Shown here: piece by piece, positions 52,945-61,501 of the stretch
Layout of the letters: each line of letters begins with the position of its first letter
How positions within the stretch are numbered: the stretch's first letter is position 1
NCBI GenBank assembly: GCA_043721775.1
Contig: JAYSQA010000374.1
Location: 11,228-75,227, forward strand
Origin: Stagnihabitans sp043721775
GTDB lineage: Bacteria; Pseudomonadota; Alphaproteobacteria; Rhodobacterales; Rhodobacteraceae
Length of the DNA stretch: 64,000 nucleotides
Reading direction: 5' to 3'
The notes under the pieces: model-generated
What the model was told of the DNA's origin: nothing
The model's input: only the letters and a program-made list of their open reading frames with translations
The model's database searches: none
Made by a program: the position numbers and the translations under genes

Positions 52945-53345
52945 CTGGGCGCTGCGGCGAAAAGCCGTTCCTCGCGCGGCAGCAGGCTGCGCAGGGCTTT
53001 CAACGCTTGATAATGCTGATCCTCCAGCACGGCTTTGGTGGCAATGTTCAGCTGGGTTCGGCTGTCATGGTCGGTCAGAACCTGGCTTAGCTGTTCGATG
53101 CCGCGCAGAAGTTGCGGTCGCGTGTCATCGGCCGAAGCATCGCCGGTCAGGATCAGTTGAGCGATGTAGCAGACGCGCTTGACCGGAGTATTCGCCTCTT
53201 GCGGATGGATCGCATCGCGCAGGCGCAGGATGTTGGCGTTGGGCGTCATGATGGCAAGGCGCGAACGCTTGTCGCCATTCTCTACCACGGCACCGTTGAT
53301 CAGGACCCTTTCATGCGGCCCCAGTTTCAGGACAAGCCCACTCAT
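52941..53345 (-). CDS. flbT: Flagellin regulator FlbT
   Basis: 134 residues. N-terminal LVLKLGPHERVLINGAVVEN and DAIHPQEANTPVKRVCYIAQ are diagnostic of FlbT, a post-transcriptional regulator that binds the flagellin mRNA leader in Caulobacter. Start overlaps the flaF stop (ATGA). Follows fliC and flaF in one unit. Confidence 0.93.
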   Translation of the reverse strand: MSGLVLKLGPHERVLINGAVVENGDKRSRLAIMTPNANILRLRDAIHPQEANTPVKRVCYIAQLILTGDASADDTRPQLLRGIEQLSQVLTDHDSRTQLNIATKAVLEDQHYQALKALRSLLPREERLFAAAPR

Positions 53346-53722
53346 GACCCGCCTCCGTCCCCGCGCAATCCGCGCATGACGGCCGTGTTGATGTCAACCA
53401 GCACCTCAACGCTGGCGCGGCATTCCAGCACGGCTCGGGTGTGGCCAGCGGTGAACTCGTAAAGGTAGAACAGCTGGGCGCGCAACGGGGCAGGCAGCCC
53501 GTTGCCCTTTTCTGCGACATCCGCCGCGAGGGCAGACCAGAGTTGCAGGTTCTCGGTCAGGGCGGTGGCCAGCAGGGGGAAGTCTTCCTTCCGCCGAGTC
53601 CAGGCCATCGCAAGTTTCTGCGTACAGCGTGCGAGCAGATCGTATTCATTGGCGCGCGAGGTGCGAACGGGAGCCTCGCGCTGGCCATAGGCCGCACGGG
53701 CATTGGTGGTAGCAGAGGTCAA
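53342..53722 (-). CDS. flaF: Flagellin regulator/chaperone FlaF
   Basis: 126 residues. TSRANEYDLLARCTQKLAMA and LPAPLRAQLFYLYEFTAGHT match FlaF, which works against FlbT and is needed for flagellin synthesis and secretion. It lies 74 bases after fliC, with a hairpin between them that would limit transcription into flaF-flbT. Confidence 0.92.
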   Translation of the reverse strand: MTSATTNARAAYGQREAPVRTSRANEYDLLARCTQKLAMAWTRRKEDFPLLATALTENLQLWSALAADVAEKGNGLPAPLRAQLFYLYEFTAGHTRAVLECRASVEVLVDINTAVMRGLRGDGGGS

Positions 53723-53764
53723 GATATGTCCTTCCGGAAATGTGCGTCGGGTTGCGCAGGCCGC

Positions 53765-53788
53765 GCCGAGGGGCTTTCACCCCCCGGC
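53765..53788 (-). terminator. Hairpin after fliC
   Basis: On the minus strand, 8 bases past the fliC stop, GCCGGGGGG pairs with GCCCCTCGGC-type sequence: a 9-bp stem with one mismatch and a 6-base loop. There is no U-run. It probably acts as an attenuator or mRNA-end stabiliser, leaving flagellin message abundant and flaF-flbT lower. Confidence 0.55.
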
Positions 53789-53796
53789 TCAAGCCA

Positions 53797-55023
53797 TTAC
53801 CGGAACAGGGACAGCAGCGCCTGCGGCTGCTGGTTTGCGATCGACAGCGCCTGCGTCGACAGCTGTTGTTGCACTTGCAGGGCCTGCAAGCGGGCTGAGG
53901 CTTCTTCCATATTGGCGTCGACCAGCGAGCCGATCCCCGCCTTCATCGAGTCCGTCAGGTTGTTTACGAAGGTCTTTTGCGAATCAACCCGCGTCTGTAC
54001 CGAACCGAACGAGGCAGAGGCGCTGATGGCCGTCTGCATCAAAGTCTCGATATTGCCCAAGGCTGCCAAAGCCGTTGGCGCGGATGATACGCTAAGCGAG
54101 TTCAGCGCGCCCAATCCACCAGATCCGGCGTTCTTGAACTGAAGCGAGACGTTAATGTCGGTGGCAACCGGGGTCGCCGCGTTGGACTGCGTGTTGTTGG
54201 TGAGGACCAGAGTACCGGCTGTGGCTTGGTTATAGTCCACCGTCAGGCCGGAAATACCCAGCGACTCGATCGACTTCTTCAGCCCGACTGCAACCAGGTC
54301 AGCAGGCGTGGTTGCCGCAACGTCTGCCGCAGTCACCGTGTAGCTGGCCGACTTGCCGCCGATGTTGATCGAAACGCTGTCACCGGTTGCGAACTTATCA
54401 ACGCTGTCATCAATCTTGATCTTTCCCGTGGCGGCGGCGTTGATGGTAAAACCGGCCGTATCCCCCTTCGTCGAGGCCTGATCGGTGCCTGCCAGAACGC
54501 CCTTGGCGACATAAGCGCCAATCGACAGGTCCTGCGCGGTTACGGTGATCGAATTTGCGGTCACCGAGCTGCCGCTGCGATCCAGCGACGACAGGATGTT
54601 CACGCTGGCATTCGTGCCGTTGATCAGGTTCAGCCCGTTGAACTGCGCGGCCCCCACGACCGAGCTGATCTGGCTGGTCAAGGTGGTGATATCGGCCTGA
54701 ATTTTGGTCCGGTCGACGTTGCTTTCCTGGGCGGCAACGATCTTCGTCTTCATCTGGGTCAGCAGACCCGTCACCGTTTCCGAGGCCTGGCGGGCCACGG
54801 CGATGGTCGAAGACCCAAGCGCCAAGCTGTCCGAGATGCTTTGAAAGCCCTGAACATCGGCCTCCATCACTTTGGAAATAGCCCAGACGGCGGAGTTGTC
54901 TTTCGCGTTGGCAACGCGCTTGCCGGTCGCGATTTGCGACGTGGTGTCCGACAAACTTGAGCTGATCGTCCTCATTGTCTGAAGGGCGACCATTGAACTG
55001 TTGTTGGTAAGAATGGACGACAT
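53797..55023 (-). CDS. fliC: Flagellin
   Basis: 408 residues. The N-terminal D0/D1 region (SMVALQTMRTISSSLSDTTS then ANAKDNSAVWAISKVMEADV) and the C-terminal region (FVNNLTDSMKAGIGSLVDAN and ending in ANQQPQALLSLFR) are conserved, while residues about 160-320 form a variable, Ser/Thr/Ala-rich surface domain. It is the only flagellin in the window. A CtrA-type box lies 151 bases upstream. FlaF and FlbT downstream control its synthesis. Confidence 0.95.
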   Translation of the reverse strand: MSSILTNNSSMVALQTMRTISSSLSDTTSQIATGKRVANAKDNSAVWAISKVMEADVQGFQSISDSLALGSSTIAVARQASETVTGLLTQMKTKIVAAQESNVDRTKIQADITTLTSQISSVVGAAQFNGLNLINGTNASVNILSSLDRSGSSVTANSITVTAQDLSIGAYVAKGVLAGTDQASTKGDTAGFTINAAATGKIKIDDSVDKFATGDSVSINIGGKSASYTVTAADVAATTPADLVAVGLKKSIESLGISGLTVDYNQATAGTLVLTNNTQSNAATPVATDINVSLQFKNAGSGGLGALNSLSVSSAPTALAALGNIETLMQTAISASASFGSVQTRVDSQKTFVNNLTDSMKAGIGSLVDANMEEASARLQALQVQQQLSTQALSIANQQPQALLSLFR

Positions 55024-55173
55024 TTCCGTTTCCTTTGCGGTCAGCCGACGCTTTGCGCACGGCTTGTTGCACCATCACCAAGGATGGCAATTGGGCTTTC
55101 TTTCCAATGCGACCGGAAGGCCCGGAACGCGCCACCCCACCTGGGATGCGACTTTCATAAAAGCGCGGAACAT

Positions 55174-55188
55174 TTAAGAGATTGCTAA
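55174..55188 (-). promoter_or_regulatory. CtrA-type box upstream of fliC
   Basis: Read on the minus strand this is TTAG-N7-TTAA (TTAGCAATCTCTTAA), one mismatch from consensus, 151 bases before the flagellin start and within the 202-base AT-rich gap shared with the end of flgN. The distance implies a leader of about 100 bases or more, which would offer a target for FlbT. Confidence 0.5.
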
Positions 55189-55225
55189 TCGCCCCCCGCA
55201 GAATTCACGCCATTTGATCTAAAGG

Positions 55226-55558
55226 CTAGAACCTTGCCGCCAGCCCATGTGCCGTTTGCTGTTCCAGCTTGCGTCCAGCGCGGTCGTAGGTGACCAGACC
55301 ATTTGCCGCGGATTTGATATCGGTCAGACGCCGGACCGCAGAACGGATGCCACGCTGAACGGCGGACAAGGTGGCCGCGTTGCGATCGGCCTTCCGCCGG
55401 ATGATCTGCAAGGCTGTTTGATCAAGCCTTTCACTGGGGTGATCCAGCTCGATGGCGAGCGCCGCGCTTAGCGCGGGCAGGGCGGCGTAATTCCGCTTCA
55501 AAAGGGCTGCGTAGACCTCGTCCAGCAGCAGGGCGGTGCGCGGGTCAGTCTGCGGCAT
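55226..55558 (-). CDS. flgN: FlgN-like export chaperone
   Basis: 110 residues from the ATG at 55558, overlapping flgJ by 14 bases. Two long helices (TALLLDEVYAALLKRNYAAL, AALAIELDHPSERLDQTALQ) and a C-terminal helix with IRSAVRRLTDI fit the FlgN family, chaperone for FlgK and FlgL. Similarity is modest; the pairing with flgJ and size support it. Confidence 0.7.
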   Translation of the reverse strand: MPQTDPRTALLLDEVYAALLKRNYAALPALSAALAIELDHPSERLDQTALQIIRRKADRNAATLSAVQRGIRSAVRRLTDIKSAANGLVTYDRAGRKLEQQTAHGLAARF

Positions 55559-55829
55559 GATCGCGCCGTGCCAAAGCATTGAAAATGTTCTGGGAAAGCC
55601 CGATGCCGCCGTGGTCAACCAAAGCCTTGGCCTGGGCATCGCGCAGGAAAGAGGCGAACTGATCCTCGCCCACACCGCCCGTGAAGTCACCCTTCGCGGC
55701 ATCCAGCCCGGTGTAGGACAGCATCTCTGACAAAAAGTTCGTCTCGAGTTCCTTGGCTTTCTTCATCAGTTGGGCAGAGCGGGCCGGGCTAAGGGTTGCG
55801 ACAGCGCCGGCAGGAACGGGAACTTGCAT
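55545..55829 (-). CDS. flgJ: FlgJ-type rod-binding protein without hydrolase domain
   Basis: 94 residues from the ATG at 55829. The rod-binding motif region LMKKAKELETNFLSEMLSYTGL and GGVGEDQFASFLRDAQAKAL matches the N-terminal domain of FlgJ. The muramidase half of enterobacterial FlgJ is missing; the separate lytic transglycosylase at 41277 probably supplies it, as SltF does in Rhodobacter sphaeroides. It is divergent from fliK. Confidence 0.85.
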   Translation of the reverse strand: MQVPVPAGAVATLSPARSAQLMKKAKELETNFLSEMLSYTGLDAAKGDFTGGVGEDQFASFLRDAQAKALVDHGGIGLSQNIFNALARRDHAAD

Positions 55830-55937
55830 CGGATTCTCCAAATACAGTAGATTTTCCCTACTATCCGACCAAGCGGTAAACATCTGGTAACTGATAAAGC
55901 GTCAAGATCAGGTGTTGTCGGCAGAAGTCGGACCCAG

Positions 55938-58900
55938 ATGATCAGCACCGCCCAGATTGCATTGCCCCCGCGCCCCTCCGCTGCCTCGCTTGCAGTGCCG
56001 GGTGCCGCATCTGATGCCCTTGCCTCAGACACCGTCGCTTCCGGTGCCTTTTCCGAGGTGCTTGCGCTTCTGGCCTCTGACCCGGCACCCGTGCAGCCTG
56101 CCGCAAGCCCCGGCAGACTTGCCCCCACCCGACCAGCGCCCGATCTGACAGGGCAGGACGATGCCGACCCTGTTCAGGAACCCACGCCATCGGCGCCACA
56201 GCACAAGCATTCTACCCGTTCGAAACCGGCAGAGCAACCGACAGGCCAGACCTTGGCCAGTGCGCGTCCTGTCCCCCTGGCTGAAACCGGTTTGCCAACC
56301 GCCCCGGCAGACCCGGATGCCCCCGAGCCGGCACGCGTCAAGAATAAGGGCGATCTGATCGGTCTGTCCGGTGATCTTGTTCCCGAACCGGTTGCCTTGA
56401 CGGATCAGGTCAAACCTGTAGCTCCTTCTCCGTCGGCGTCCTCTTCTTCGTCGGAATCCGCTTCTCCGTCGGCGTCCCCGACTTCGAAGGCAGCGTCGCG
56501 CGGATTGCCGTTGTCCGTGATGATCGTACCCCACGCGGCTGATGCGCAAATCGTTCCGGTCCCGGCAGCCCAAACGCCGCATAGCAGCACGGTGATTCGA
56601 AAGTCCGGACAAAATCCCGTGATCGCAACACCCGCCACGCCTTTGGCCGCGGCTGGCACCAATGGCCCGGCTGAAGAAGCACCTCAAGGCCCACCCATTC
56701 GCACCGCAGATCCGGCTGTGCCAGCAGCTGTGGACAAGCGCCCTTTCGCCCGGACGCAGCAAAAGCCAGTTGTCCATGTGGCCGTGCCACAGAAGGTCGC
56801 ACGAACTGTTTCCGACGGGGCGGCAGATCATCTCCGAACAGCGGCTGGGGCGGCCATACCAGAGATTGCCGTGCCCGAACGGCCCGCATCTGCGCATCCC
56901 GCCGTATCGCTCGCCAAGGGGCCTGATCGTCGCGAAGTGGCGACCGATTCTGGCGCAAAATCCTCTGTCAGGACACAAAGCCCCGCAGGTGCGGGCTCTT
57001 CGGTCATCGTCGCCGGATCTTCCGGGTTGGCTGCTTCGGCATGGCATCAAATTGGGGGCGAAGCGGGCGGTTCCGCAGGCGATCAGGTTGCGCTTCCACC
57101 AGCAATCCCTCAGCCATCGGCTTTCGTTCAACTTGCCCCCCTCTCGGCCAGAGAAGCGGCAGAAAGCGCCCTGCCGCAAACATCGGCGGCCCCAGATGTT
57201 CCGCCAGCTGCGCAGCACGTTCGAAGCCTGCGGCCAAGCCCGCCCCCCCTCTCGGCCGAAGGGCTTTCGCAGATCTCTGGTGTGCAAGGGCCGACCGGCA
57301 TGTCGGCCAGTGCCGGTAAGCCTGCCAATGCCACCCTTGCGCCACCGCTCCGCACGCCCGCGGGCAACCCAGATATTGCCGCGCCGATCTTGGCTGTAAC
57401 GCCTTTGACGATGCCCGATGACACCCCGCCAGCGGGCATTTCACCGATACAGGCTCAGTCCGCCAATATGTGGCAGTCTGGGCCGGTCATCAGGGTTGGG
57501 GCAAGTCTGGCCCCGCCAGAACTTGCCCCGCAGGTTCGGGTCCTGTTGCCCTTCCCGATCCTGACACCTGCACAGGCGTTTTCGCGGTTTCAAACCATGC
57601 TGGATCACGCCGCCGAAGGGGGACGGCCGCTCCCAGGCCTGACCCAAAGCGAACCTGCACCCCGGCGCGACTCACCAGCGCCTGCATTCCCTGAGGGCCA
57701 AACTACCGTTACGACAGTGGCACAGACTGTGATAGCCCTCAGCGCCGTACCGGAGCGGAAGGGTGCACCTGCACCCGTCATCGACCGTTCCGAACCTGCC
57801 CCGACCCTCATCGTGCAAGACGAAAAGTCTGGCCAAAAGGGGGTTGGCCCGGTCACAATCCCCCGCAATCCGGTTGATGCCGTTTTGCCCGGGTCGCCCC
57901 GCCCTCGCCCGGAGGGCATTAATTCGGCAGGGCTGGTTTCGAAGAACCCCGAAATCGCTGCTGCGGCCAAGATACCAACCCCGCTTCCCCTTTTCCGCTC
58001 GCGTGGTGAAGAACCAGCTCCGCTGCCCCGCCACGTCACCGATCCCGTGCAAGAGCTGCCCAGATCCGGAATTCCGCCAGTGGTAAAGATTGCAACAAGG
58101 GTTTCCATGTCCGCCTCGGCGGATACGGCTGTGCTCCTGCCGCTTGAGGCCAACCCCACCGCAGCCGTGCCAAAGGTGACTTTACCCAGAATTAGTTTGC
58201 CCAATACGGCTGTGCCCAATATCGCTGTGCCCAAAATGAGTGTGCCCGATGTTACTGGGCCCAAAATGACTGGGCCCGCGATGGCTTTTTCTGCGGCACT
58301 TCAGCCCGTGCTGACGGATGCTGCGGCGACCGGTCCCTTCGTGGTCATGCCCGAGGTGGCCACACACCGCGCGGCTGGATTCGATGCGACCGGGCGCTTG
58401 GGGGTTCCTGCCTCCAAGACTGGCCTCGTGGCAACGGCCCCAGTTGTGATCGGGCCGTCGGCAAAGCCTCGCGTAACGGGCGCTTCCGTAACAACCGCTC
58501 CGATGCTGGCCTCGTCAATGGCCACCGCTTCTGAGCCAGCGGTGCCTGATTCCACGACTCATGCACCTTTGACAGCCATTCCCGACAAAACTGCTGCTGT
58601 TATAACCGCGCCTGAGTCAGTCGGTTCAAGGACGATTGCGCCTGTGACAGTCATTCCCGTAGCGGCCATCCCCGTAGCAGCCAGTCCCGCTGCGGCCAGT
58701 CCCGTTACTGGCGTTCTCAATACAGCCGTTCCCGTAACAGCCGCGCTTCAGTTCGCCGGTTCCCGGATCATTGCGCCCGCGACAACTTCTTCTGTCACTA
58801 CCTCTCCTATGACAGCCGCACCCATTACAAGCGGGGGCAAGATGACCGCGACACTGGCGGGGGGCCTTGCGTCCACTGCCGATCTGCCAGAACGCTTCGG

Positions 58901-59711
58901 CTGGCCACGGCCCGCAAGCAACATTTCTGAAAAGCCGGGACGTCGGCTGACTGCAACCCCGGCCCAGTCGCAAGGTACGCTTCACGGGCCGGTTGTGGCA
59001 CGTGACGGGCTTGAACCGCACGCTCTGGTGCCAACGGCCGCCCAAGCCAAAACGAGCCGGCACGTTCCGTCAGCCGCCGCGGAAAAGTATGCACTGTCGG
59101 GTGGGCCACCTGCTGTGTCCACCAATGGCCCAACTGCCGGACCCATCGCTGCACGTGTTGCCCAGCCTGCCGCTCCGGTTTCTGTGCCGGTTTCTGTGCC
59201 GATTTCTGCGCCGGTGTCGGAACCGGCTTCTGCGTCCCGTGCCGGGGCGGTTCACCTTGCGGAGGTTGCCGTTTCGGCGTCGCATGTCGCTGTGCCAGCA
59301 GATCACGCGCACCACGCCATGCCCAAAGGCTTTTCCATCACCCTCGCGCATTCCGTTCTCGACTCTGGCCACAGCCGGGCCGAGCTGATTTTGGAACCGG
59401 CAGAACTTGGTCGCCTGCGCTTTGATCTGGTCACGCACGGCGATCAGGTGCAGGTCACTCTTGCCGCCGAACGGCCTGAAACCCTTGACCTGCTGCGTCG
59501 CAATGCCGATGAGTTGCGTCAGGAATTCAAAGCGTCGGGCCTTGATATCGGCAGCCTCAGCTTCGGCCAATGGGGCAACAAACGCGACGAGCGTGCTGTG
59601 CCGGATCAGCAGCGCATGGACGCCTTTGAAGACCCTCTCGCTATCACCCCCGCCACGCTTTCAGCCCAGCGTCGTCCGGTTTCCGGGTCAGGGCTGGATC
59701 TGCGGCTTTGA
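55938..59711 (+). CDS. fliK: Flagellar hook-length control protein FliK, very long form
   Basis: 1257 residues, about three times the enterobacterial length. Only the last 110 residues are conserved: the Flg_hook domain (SRAELILEPAELGRLRFDLV, DQVQVTLAAERPETLDLLRR). The rest is low-complexity, rich in Pro, Ala, Ser, Thr and Val, with several short tandem repeats. In FliK the extended N-terminal region acts as a ruler for hook length, so the long form implies a long hook or a more compact ruler. The C-terminal domain contacts FlhB to stop hook export. FlgD follows 13 bases later. Confidence 0.88.
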   Translation: MISTAQIALPPRPSAASLAVPGAASDALASDTVASGAFSEVLALLASDPAPVQPAASPGRLAPTRPAPDLTGQDDADPVQEPTPSAPQHKHSTRSKPAEQPTGQTLASARPVPLAETGLPTAPADPDAPEPARVKNKGDLIGLSGDLVPEPVALTDQVKPVAPSPSASSSSSESASPSASPTSKAASRGLPLSVMIVPHAADAQIVPVPAAQTPHSSTVIRKSGQNPVIATPATPLAAAGTNGPAEEAPQGPPIRTADPAVPAAVDKRPFARTQQKPVVHVAVPQKVARTVSDGAADHLRTAAGAAIPEIAVPERPASAHPAVSLAKGPDRREVATDSGAKSSVRTQSPAGAGSSVIVAGSSGLAASAWHQIGGEAGGSAGDQVALPPAIPQPSAFVQLAPLSAREAAESALPQTSAAPDVPPAAQHVRSLRPSPPPLSAEGLSQISGVQGPTGMSASAGKPANATLAPPLRTPAGNPDIAAPILAVTPLTMPDDTPPAGISPIQAQSANMWQSGPVIRVGASLAPPELAPQVRVLLPFPILTPAQAFSRFQTMLDHAAEGGRPLPGLTQSEPAPRRDSPAPAFPEGQTTVTTVAQTVIALSAVPERKGAPAPVIDRSEPAPTLIVQDEKSGQKGVGPVTIPRNPVDAVLPGSPRPRPEGINSAGLVSKNPEIAAAAKIPTPLPLFRSRGEEPAPLPRHVTDPVQELPRSGIPPVVKIATRVSMSASADTAVLLPLEANPTAAVPKVTLPRISLPNTAVPNIAVPKMSVPDVTGPKMTGPAMAFSAALQPVLTDAAATGPFVVMPEVATHRAAGFDATGRLGVPASKTGLVATAPVVIGPSAKPRVTGASVTTAPMLASSMATASEPAVPDSTTHAPLTAIPDKTAAVITAPESVGSRTIAPVTVIPVAAIPVAASPAAASPVTGVLNTAVPVTAALQFAGSRIIAPATTSSVTTSPMTAAPITSGGKMTATLAGGLASTADLPERFGWPRPASNISEKPGRRLTATPAQSQGTLHGPVVARDGLEPHALVPTAAQAKTSRHVPSAAAEKYALSGGPPAVSTNGPTAGPIAARVAQPAAPVSVPVSVPISAPVSEPASASRAGAVHLAEVAVSASHVAVPADHAHHAMPKGFSITLAHSVLDSGHSRAELILEPAELGRLRFDLVTHGDQVQVTLAAERPETLDLLRRNADELRQEFKASGLDIGSLSFGQWGNKRDERAVPDQQRMDAFEDPLAITPATLSAQRRPVSGSGLDLRL
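58170..58274 (+). repeat. Seven 15-bp repeats inside fliK
   Basis: Seven degenerate in-frame units of 15 bases run head to tail, encoding a five-residue pattern Pro-x-x-x-(Val/Leu/Gly) (for example PNTAV, PNIAV, PKMSV, PDVTG, PKMTG). Unit gain or loss keeps frame and changes protein length by five residues. Confidence 0.85.
58653..58712 (+). repeat. Four further 15-bp repeats inside fliK
   Basis: Four in-frame 15-base units encode (Ile/Ser)-Pro-(Val/Ala)-(Ala/Thr)-(Ala/Gly). They match the period of the repeats at 58170-58274 and lie in the same disordered region of the hook-length protein. Confidence 0.75.
59175..59234 (+). repeat. Five 12-bp repeats inside fliK
   Basis: The unit CCGGTTTCTGTG occurs five times with drift, encoding a Pro-Val-Ser-Val-like four-residue repeat just before the conserved hook domain. 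Two first copies are identical. Confidence 0.8.
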
Positions 59712-59724
59712 AAAAGGACAGACC

Positions 59725-60393
59725 ATGACCGTTGCAGCCACAACTGCGGCCACCTCTGCGACCGCCACCAAGACCCCCACGGCCAAGCAAAACAACGACA
59801 AGAACTATGACACTTTCCTGAAGATGATGACGGCACAGATCAAGAACCAGGACCCGCTCAACCCGATGAGCGCGGATCAACTTGCCGTGCAACTTGCCAC
59901 TTTTTCGGGGGTTGAACAGCAGACCAGGACCAATGACCTTCTGACCCGGATGCTGGGCCAAGGCGCACTTGGCTCGATGGGCCAGATGGTCGGATGGGTC
60001 GGCAAAGAGGCGCGTCTGGCGGCTCCGGCCTATTTTGACGGGTCCACTCCGGTGACGATTTCGCCCAACCCCACCTCGGATGCCGACAAGGCGGTGCTGG
60101 TGGTCAAGACCCAGGCCGGACAAGAGGTGTCGCGCACCCAATTGCCGTTGGGCAGCGCCGATTACCAATGGCAGGGTCTTGATTCCACGGGCAACCCCCT
60201 GCCCAAAGGGATTTATTCGCTGTCGCTGGAAAGCTATCAGAAGGACAAACTGCTGGAATCCTCCGATGTCGAATACTACGGCAAGATTTCCGAGATTCGC
60301 AGCGGCACCAACGGCGTATCCGCCATGCTTCCCGGTGGGGTCGAAGCGTTGACTTCGGTAATCACCGCAATCCGGGAGCCTGCGGCAAATTAA
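59725..60393 (+). CDS. flgD: Hook-capping protein FlgD
   Basis: 222 residues from the ATG at 59725. After a Thr/Ala-rich start come NYDTFLKMMTAQIKNQDPLN and MSADQLAVQLATFSGVEQQT, the FlgD signature, then a FlgD Ig-like domain with YQWQGLDSTGNPLPKGIYSL. FlgD caps the growing hook. It is the last recognised flagellar gene of the locus. Confidence 0.94.
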   Translation: MTVAATTAATSATATKTPTAKQNNDKNYDTFLKMMTAQIKNQDPLNPMSADQLAVQLATFSGVEQQTRTNDLLTRMLGQGALGSMGQMVGWVGKEARLAAPAYFDGSTPVTISPNPTSDADKAVLVVKTQAGQEVSRTQLPLGSADYQWQGLDSTGNPLPKGIYSLSLESYQKDKLLESSDVEYYGKISEIRSGTNGVSAMLPGGVEALTSVITAIREPAAN

Positions 60394-60475
60394 CGCCGGC
60401 CTGAAACAATGGGGGCAAATCAAGGCTGGCACAGGCGGTCTTCCTGCTCCACATTGCAAGGTGGGGAGAGTGAGA

Positions 60476-61471
60476 ATGATGATAGAATACGCTTCCAACC
60501 GGGTTCCCTTGCGCCGCTTGACCGAAACCGGGGGCGTTCTTGCCGTGATCACGCAAATTGTCGGCACCTCGTATCGCAACCTTGGCACCATGATGGCATT
60601 TGGGCCGCAGGGTCAGCGCACAGGCTCGCTGTCGTCGGGCTGTATCGAGGATGACATTGCCGAACATGCGGCCGCAGTGCTGCAAACTCGCCAGCCAAGG
60701 ACCCTGCGCTATGGCCAGGGCTCGCCATTCTTCGACCTCAAGCTGCCGTGTGGTGGCGGCCTGTCGATCCTGCTGATCGCTAACCCTGACCCTGTGGTTC
60801 TGCGCGCGGTTCTGGCCCGGGGTGATGCGCGGCAGGACGCGGCGCTTGCCGTCAACCCGCAAACTGGCGCCCTGATGCTGCTGCTGCAAGGCCAGCGCGC
60901 TGCCGCCGGTCACATGATCGTGGTGCTGGAGCCCGAACTGCGCTTCTGGGTTTATGGCCATGGGATTGAGGCGATGTCCTTCGCCCTGATGGCGCAGGCG
61001 GCGGGCTACGACGTGACCCTGTTCGGCCAGGAAGGTTTGCAAACCGACCTGTCGCGCGTAGGCCCCCTGAACATCACCATTGTGCCCAGCTTTCGCAGCT
61101 ATACCTGCCCGGTGCCAGACCGCCGCACCGCCATTGCCCTGTTCTTCCATGATCATGAGAATGAGGCCCGGCTTCTGGCGCAGGTCCTGGCGTCTGACGC
61201 TTTCTTCATCGGCGCGCAGGGCAGCCTTCGGGCCCGTCAGCGCCTGCTGGAGGATTTGCGCGCCATGGGCGTCACCGACGACCTTATCGCCAACCTGCGC
61301 CCCGACTTCGGCCTGATCGGCTCCTGCCGCGATCCCCGGACGCTGGCGGTTTCGGTTCTGGCGCATGTCTTGTCAGTTGCAGGGGCTTCGGGCATTGCTT
61401 ATGCGATGGCGGATCATACTGTGGCGCAGCTTGTCATGGCGCAGTCCGTGTCTTTGGTTCCCGTCCCATGA
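60476..61471 (+). CDS. XdhC-family molybdenum-cofactor maturation protein
   Basis: 331 residues from the ATG at 60476, with a GGGGAGAG site 5 bases upstream. The N-terminal XdhC/CoxI domain has LAVITQIVGTSYRNLGTMMA and SLSSGCIEDDIAEH; a Rossmann-like C-terminal domain has FWVYGHGIEAMSFALMAQAA and later FFIGAQGSLRARQRLLEDLR. XdhC proteins load and sulfurate the molybdenum cofactor of hydroxylases such as the one at 20297-22906, 37 kb away. Its position between flgD and a glycosyltransferase is unusual. No flagellar role is known to me. Confidence 0.82.
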   Translation: MMIEYASNRVPLRRLTETGGVLAVITQIVGTSYRNLGTMMAFGPQGQRTGSLSSGCIEDDIAEHAAAVLQTRQPRTLRYGQGSPFFDLKLPCGGGLSILLIANPDPVVLRAVLARGDARQDAALAVNPQTGALMLLLQGQRAAAGHMIVVLEPELRFWVYGHGIEAMSFALMAQAAGYDVTLFGQEGLQTDLSRVGPLNITIVPSFRSYTCPVPDRRTAIALFFHDHENEARLLAQVLASDAFFIGAQGSLRARQRLLEDLRAMGVTDDLIANLRPDFGLIGSCRDPRTLAVSVLAHVLSVAGASGIAYAMADHTVAQLVMAQSVSLVPVP

Positions 61472-61501
61472 CCCTGCCGTAAGTTCGGAGGCTGCCGCTT
61501 T

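Noticed and set aside
55846..55862. AGTAG-N7-CTACT dyad between flgJ and fliK as an operator
   Set aside because: Five-base arms are expected by chance in a window of this size, and there is no second copy to support it.
56025..57287. 420-codon minus-strand open frame inside fliK
   Set aside because: Arg/Cys/Gly-rich translation with no known features; fliK has a conserved C-terminal domain in its own frame and 12-15 bp in-frame repeats.
59644..60591. Minus-strand open frame across flgD
   Set aside because: Overlaps a clear FlgD gene completely and lacks any motif or translation signal.
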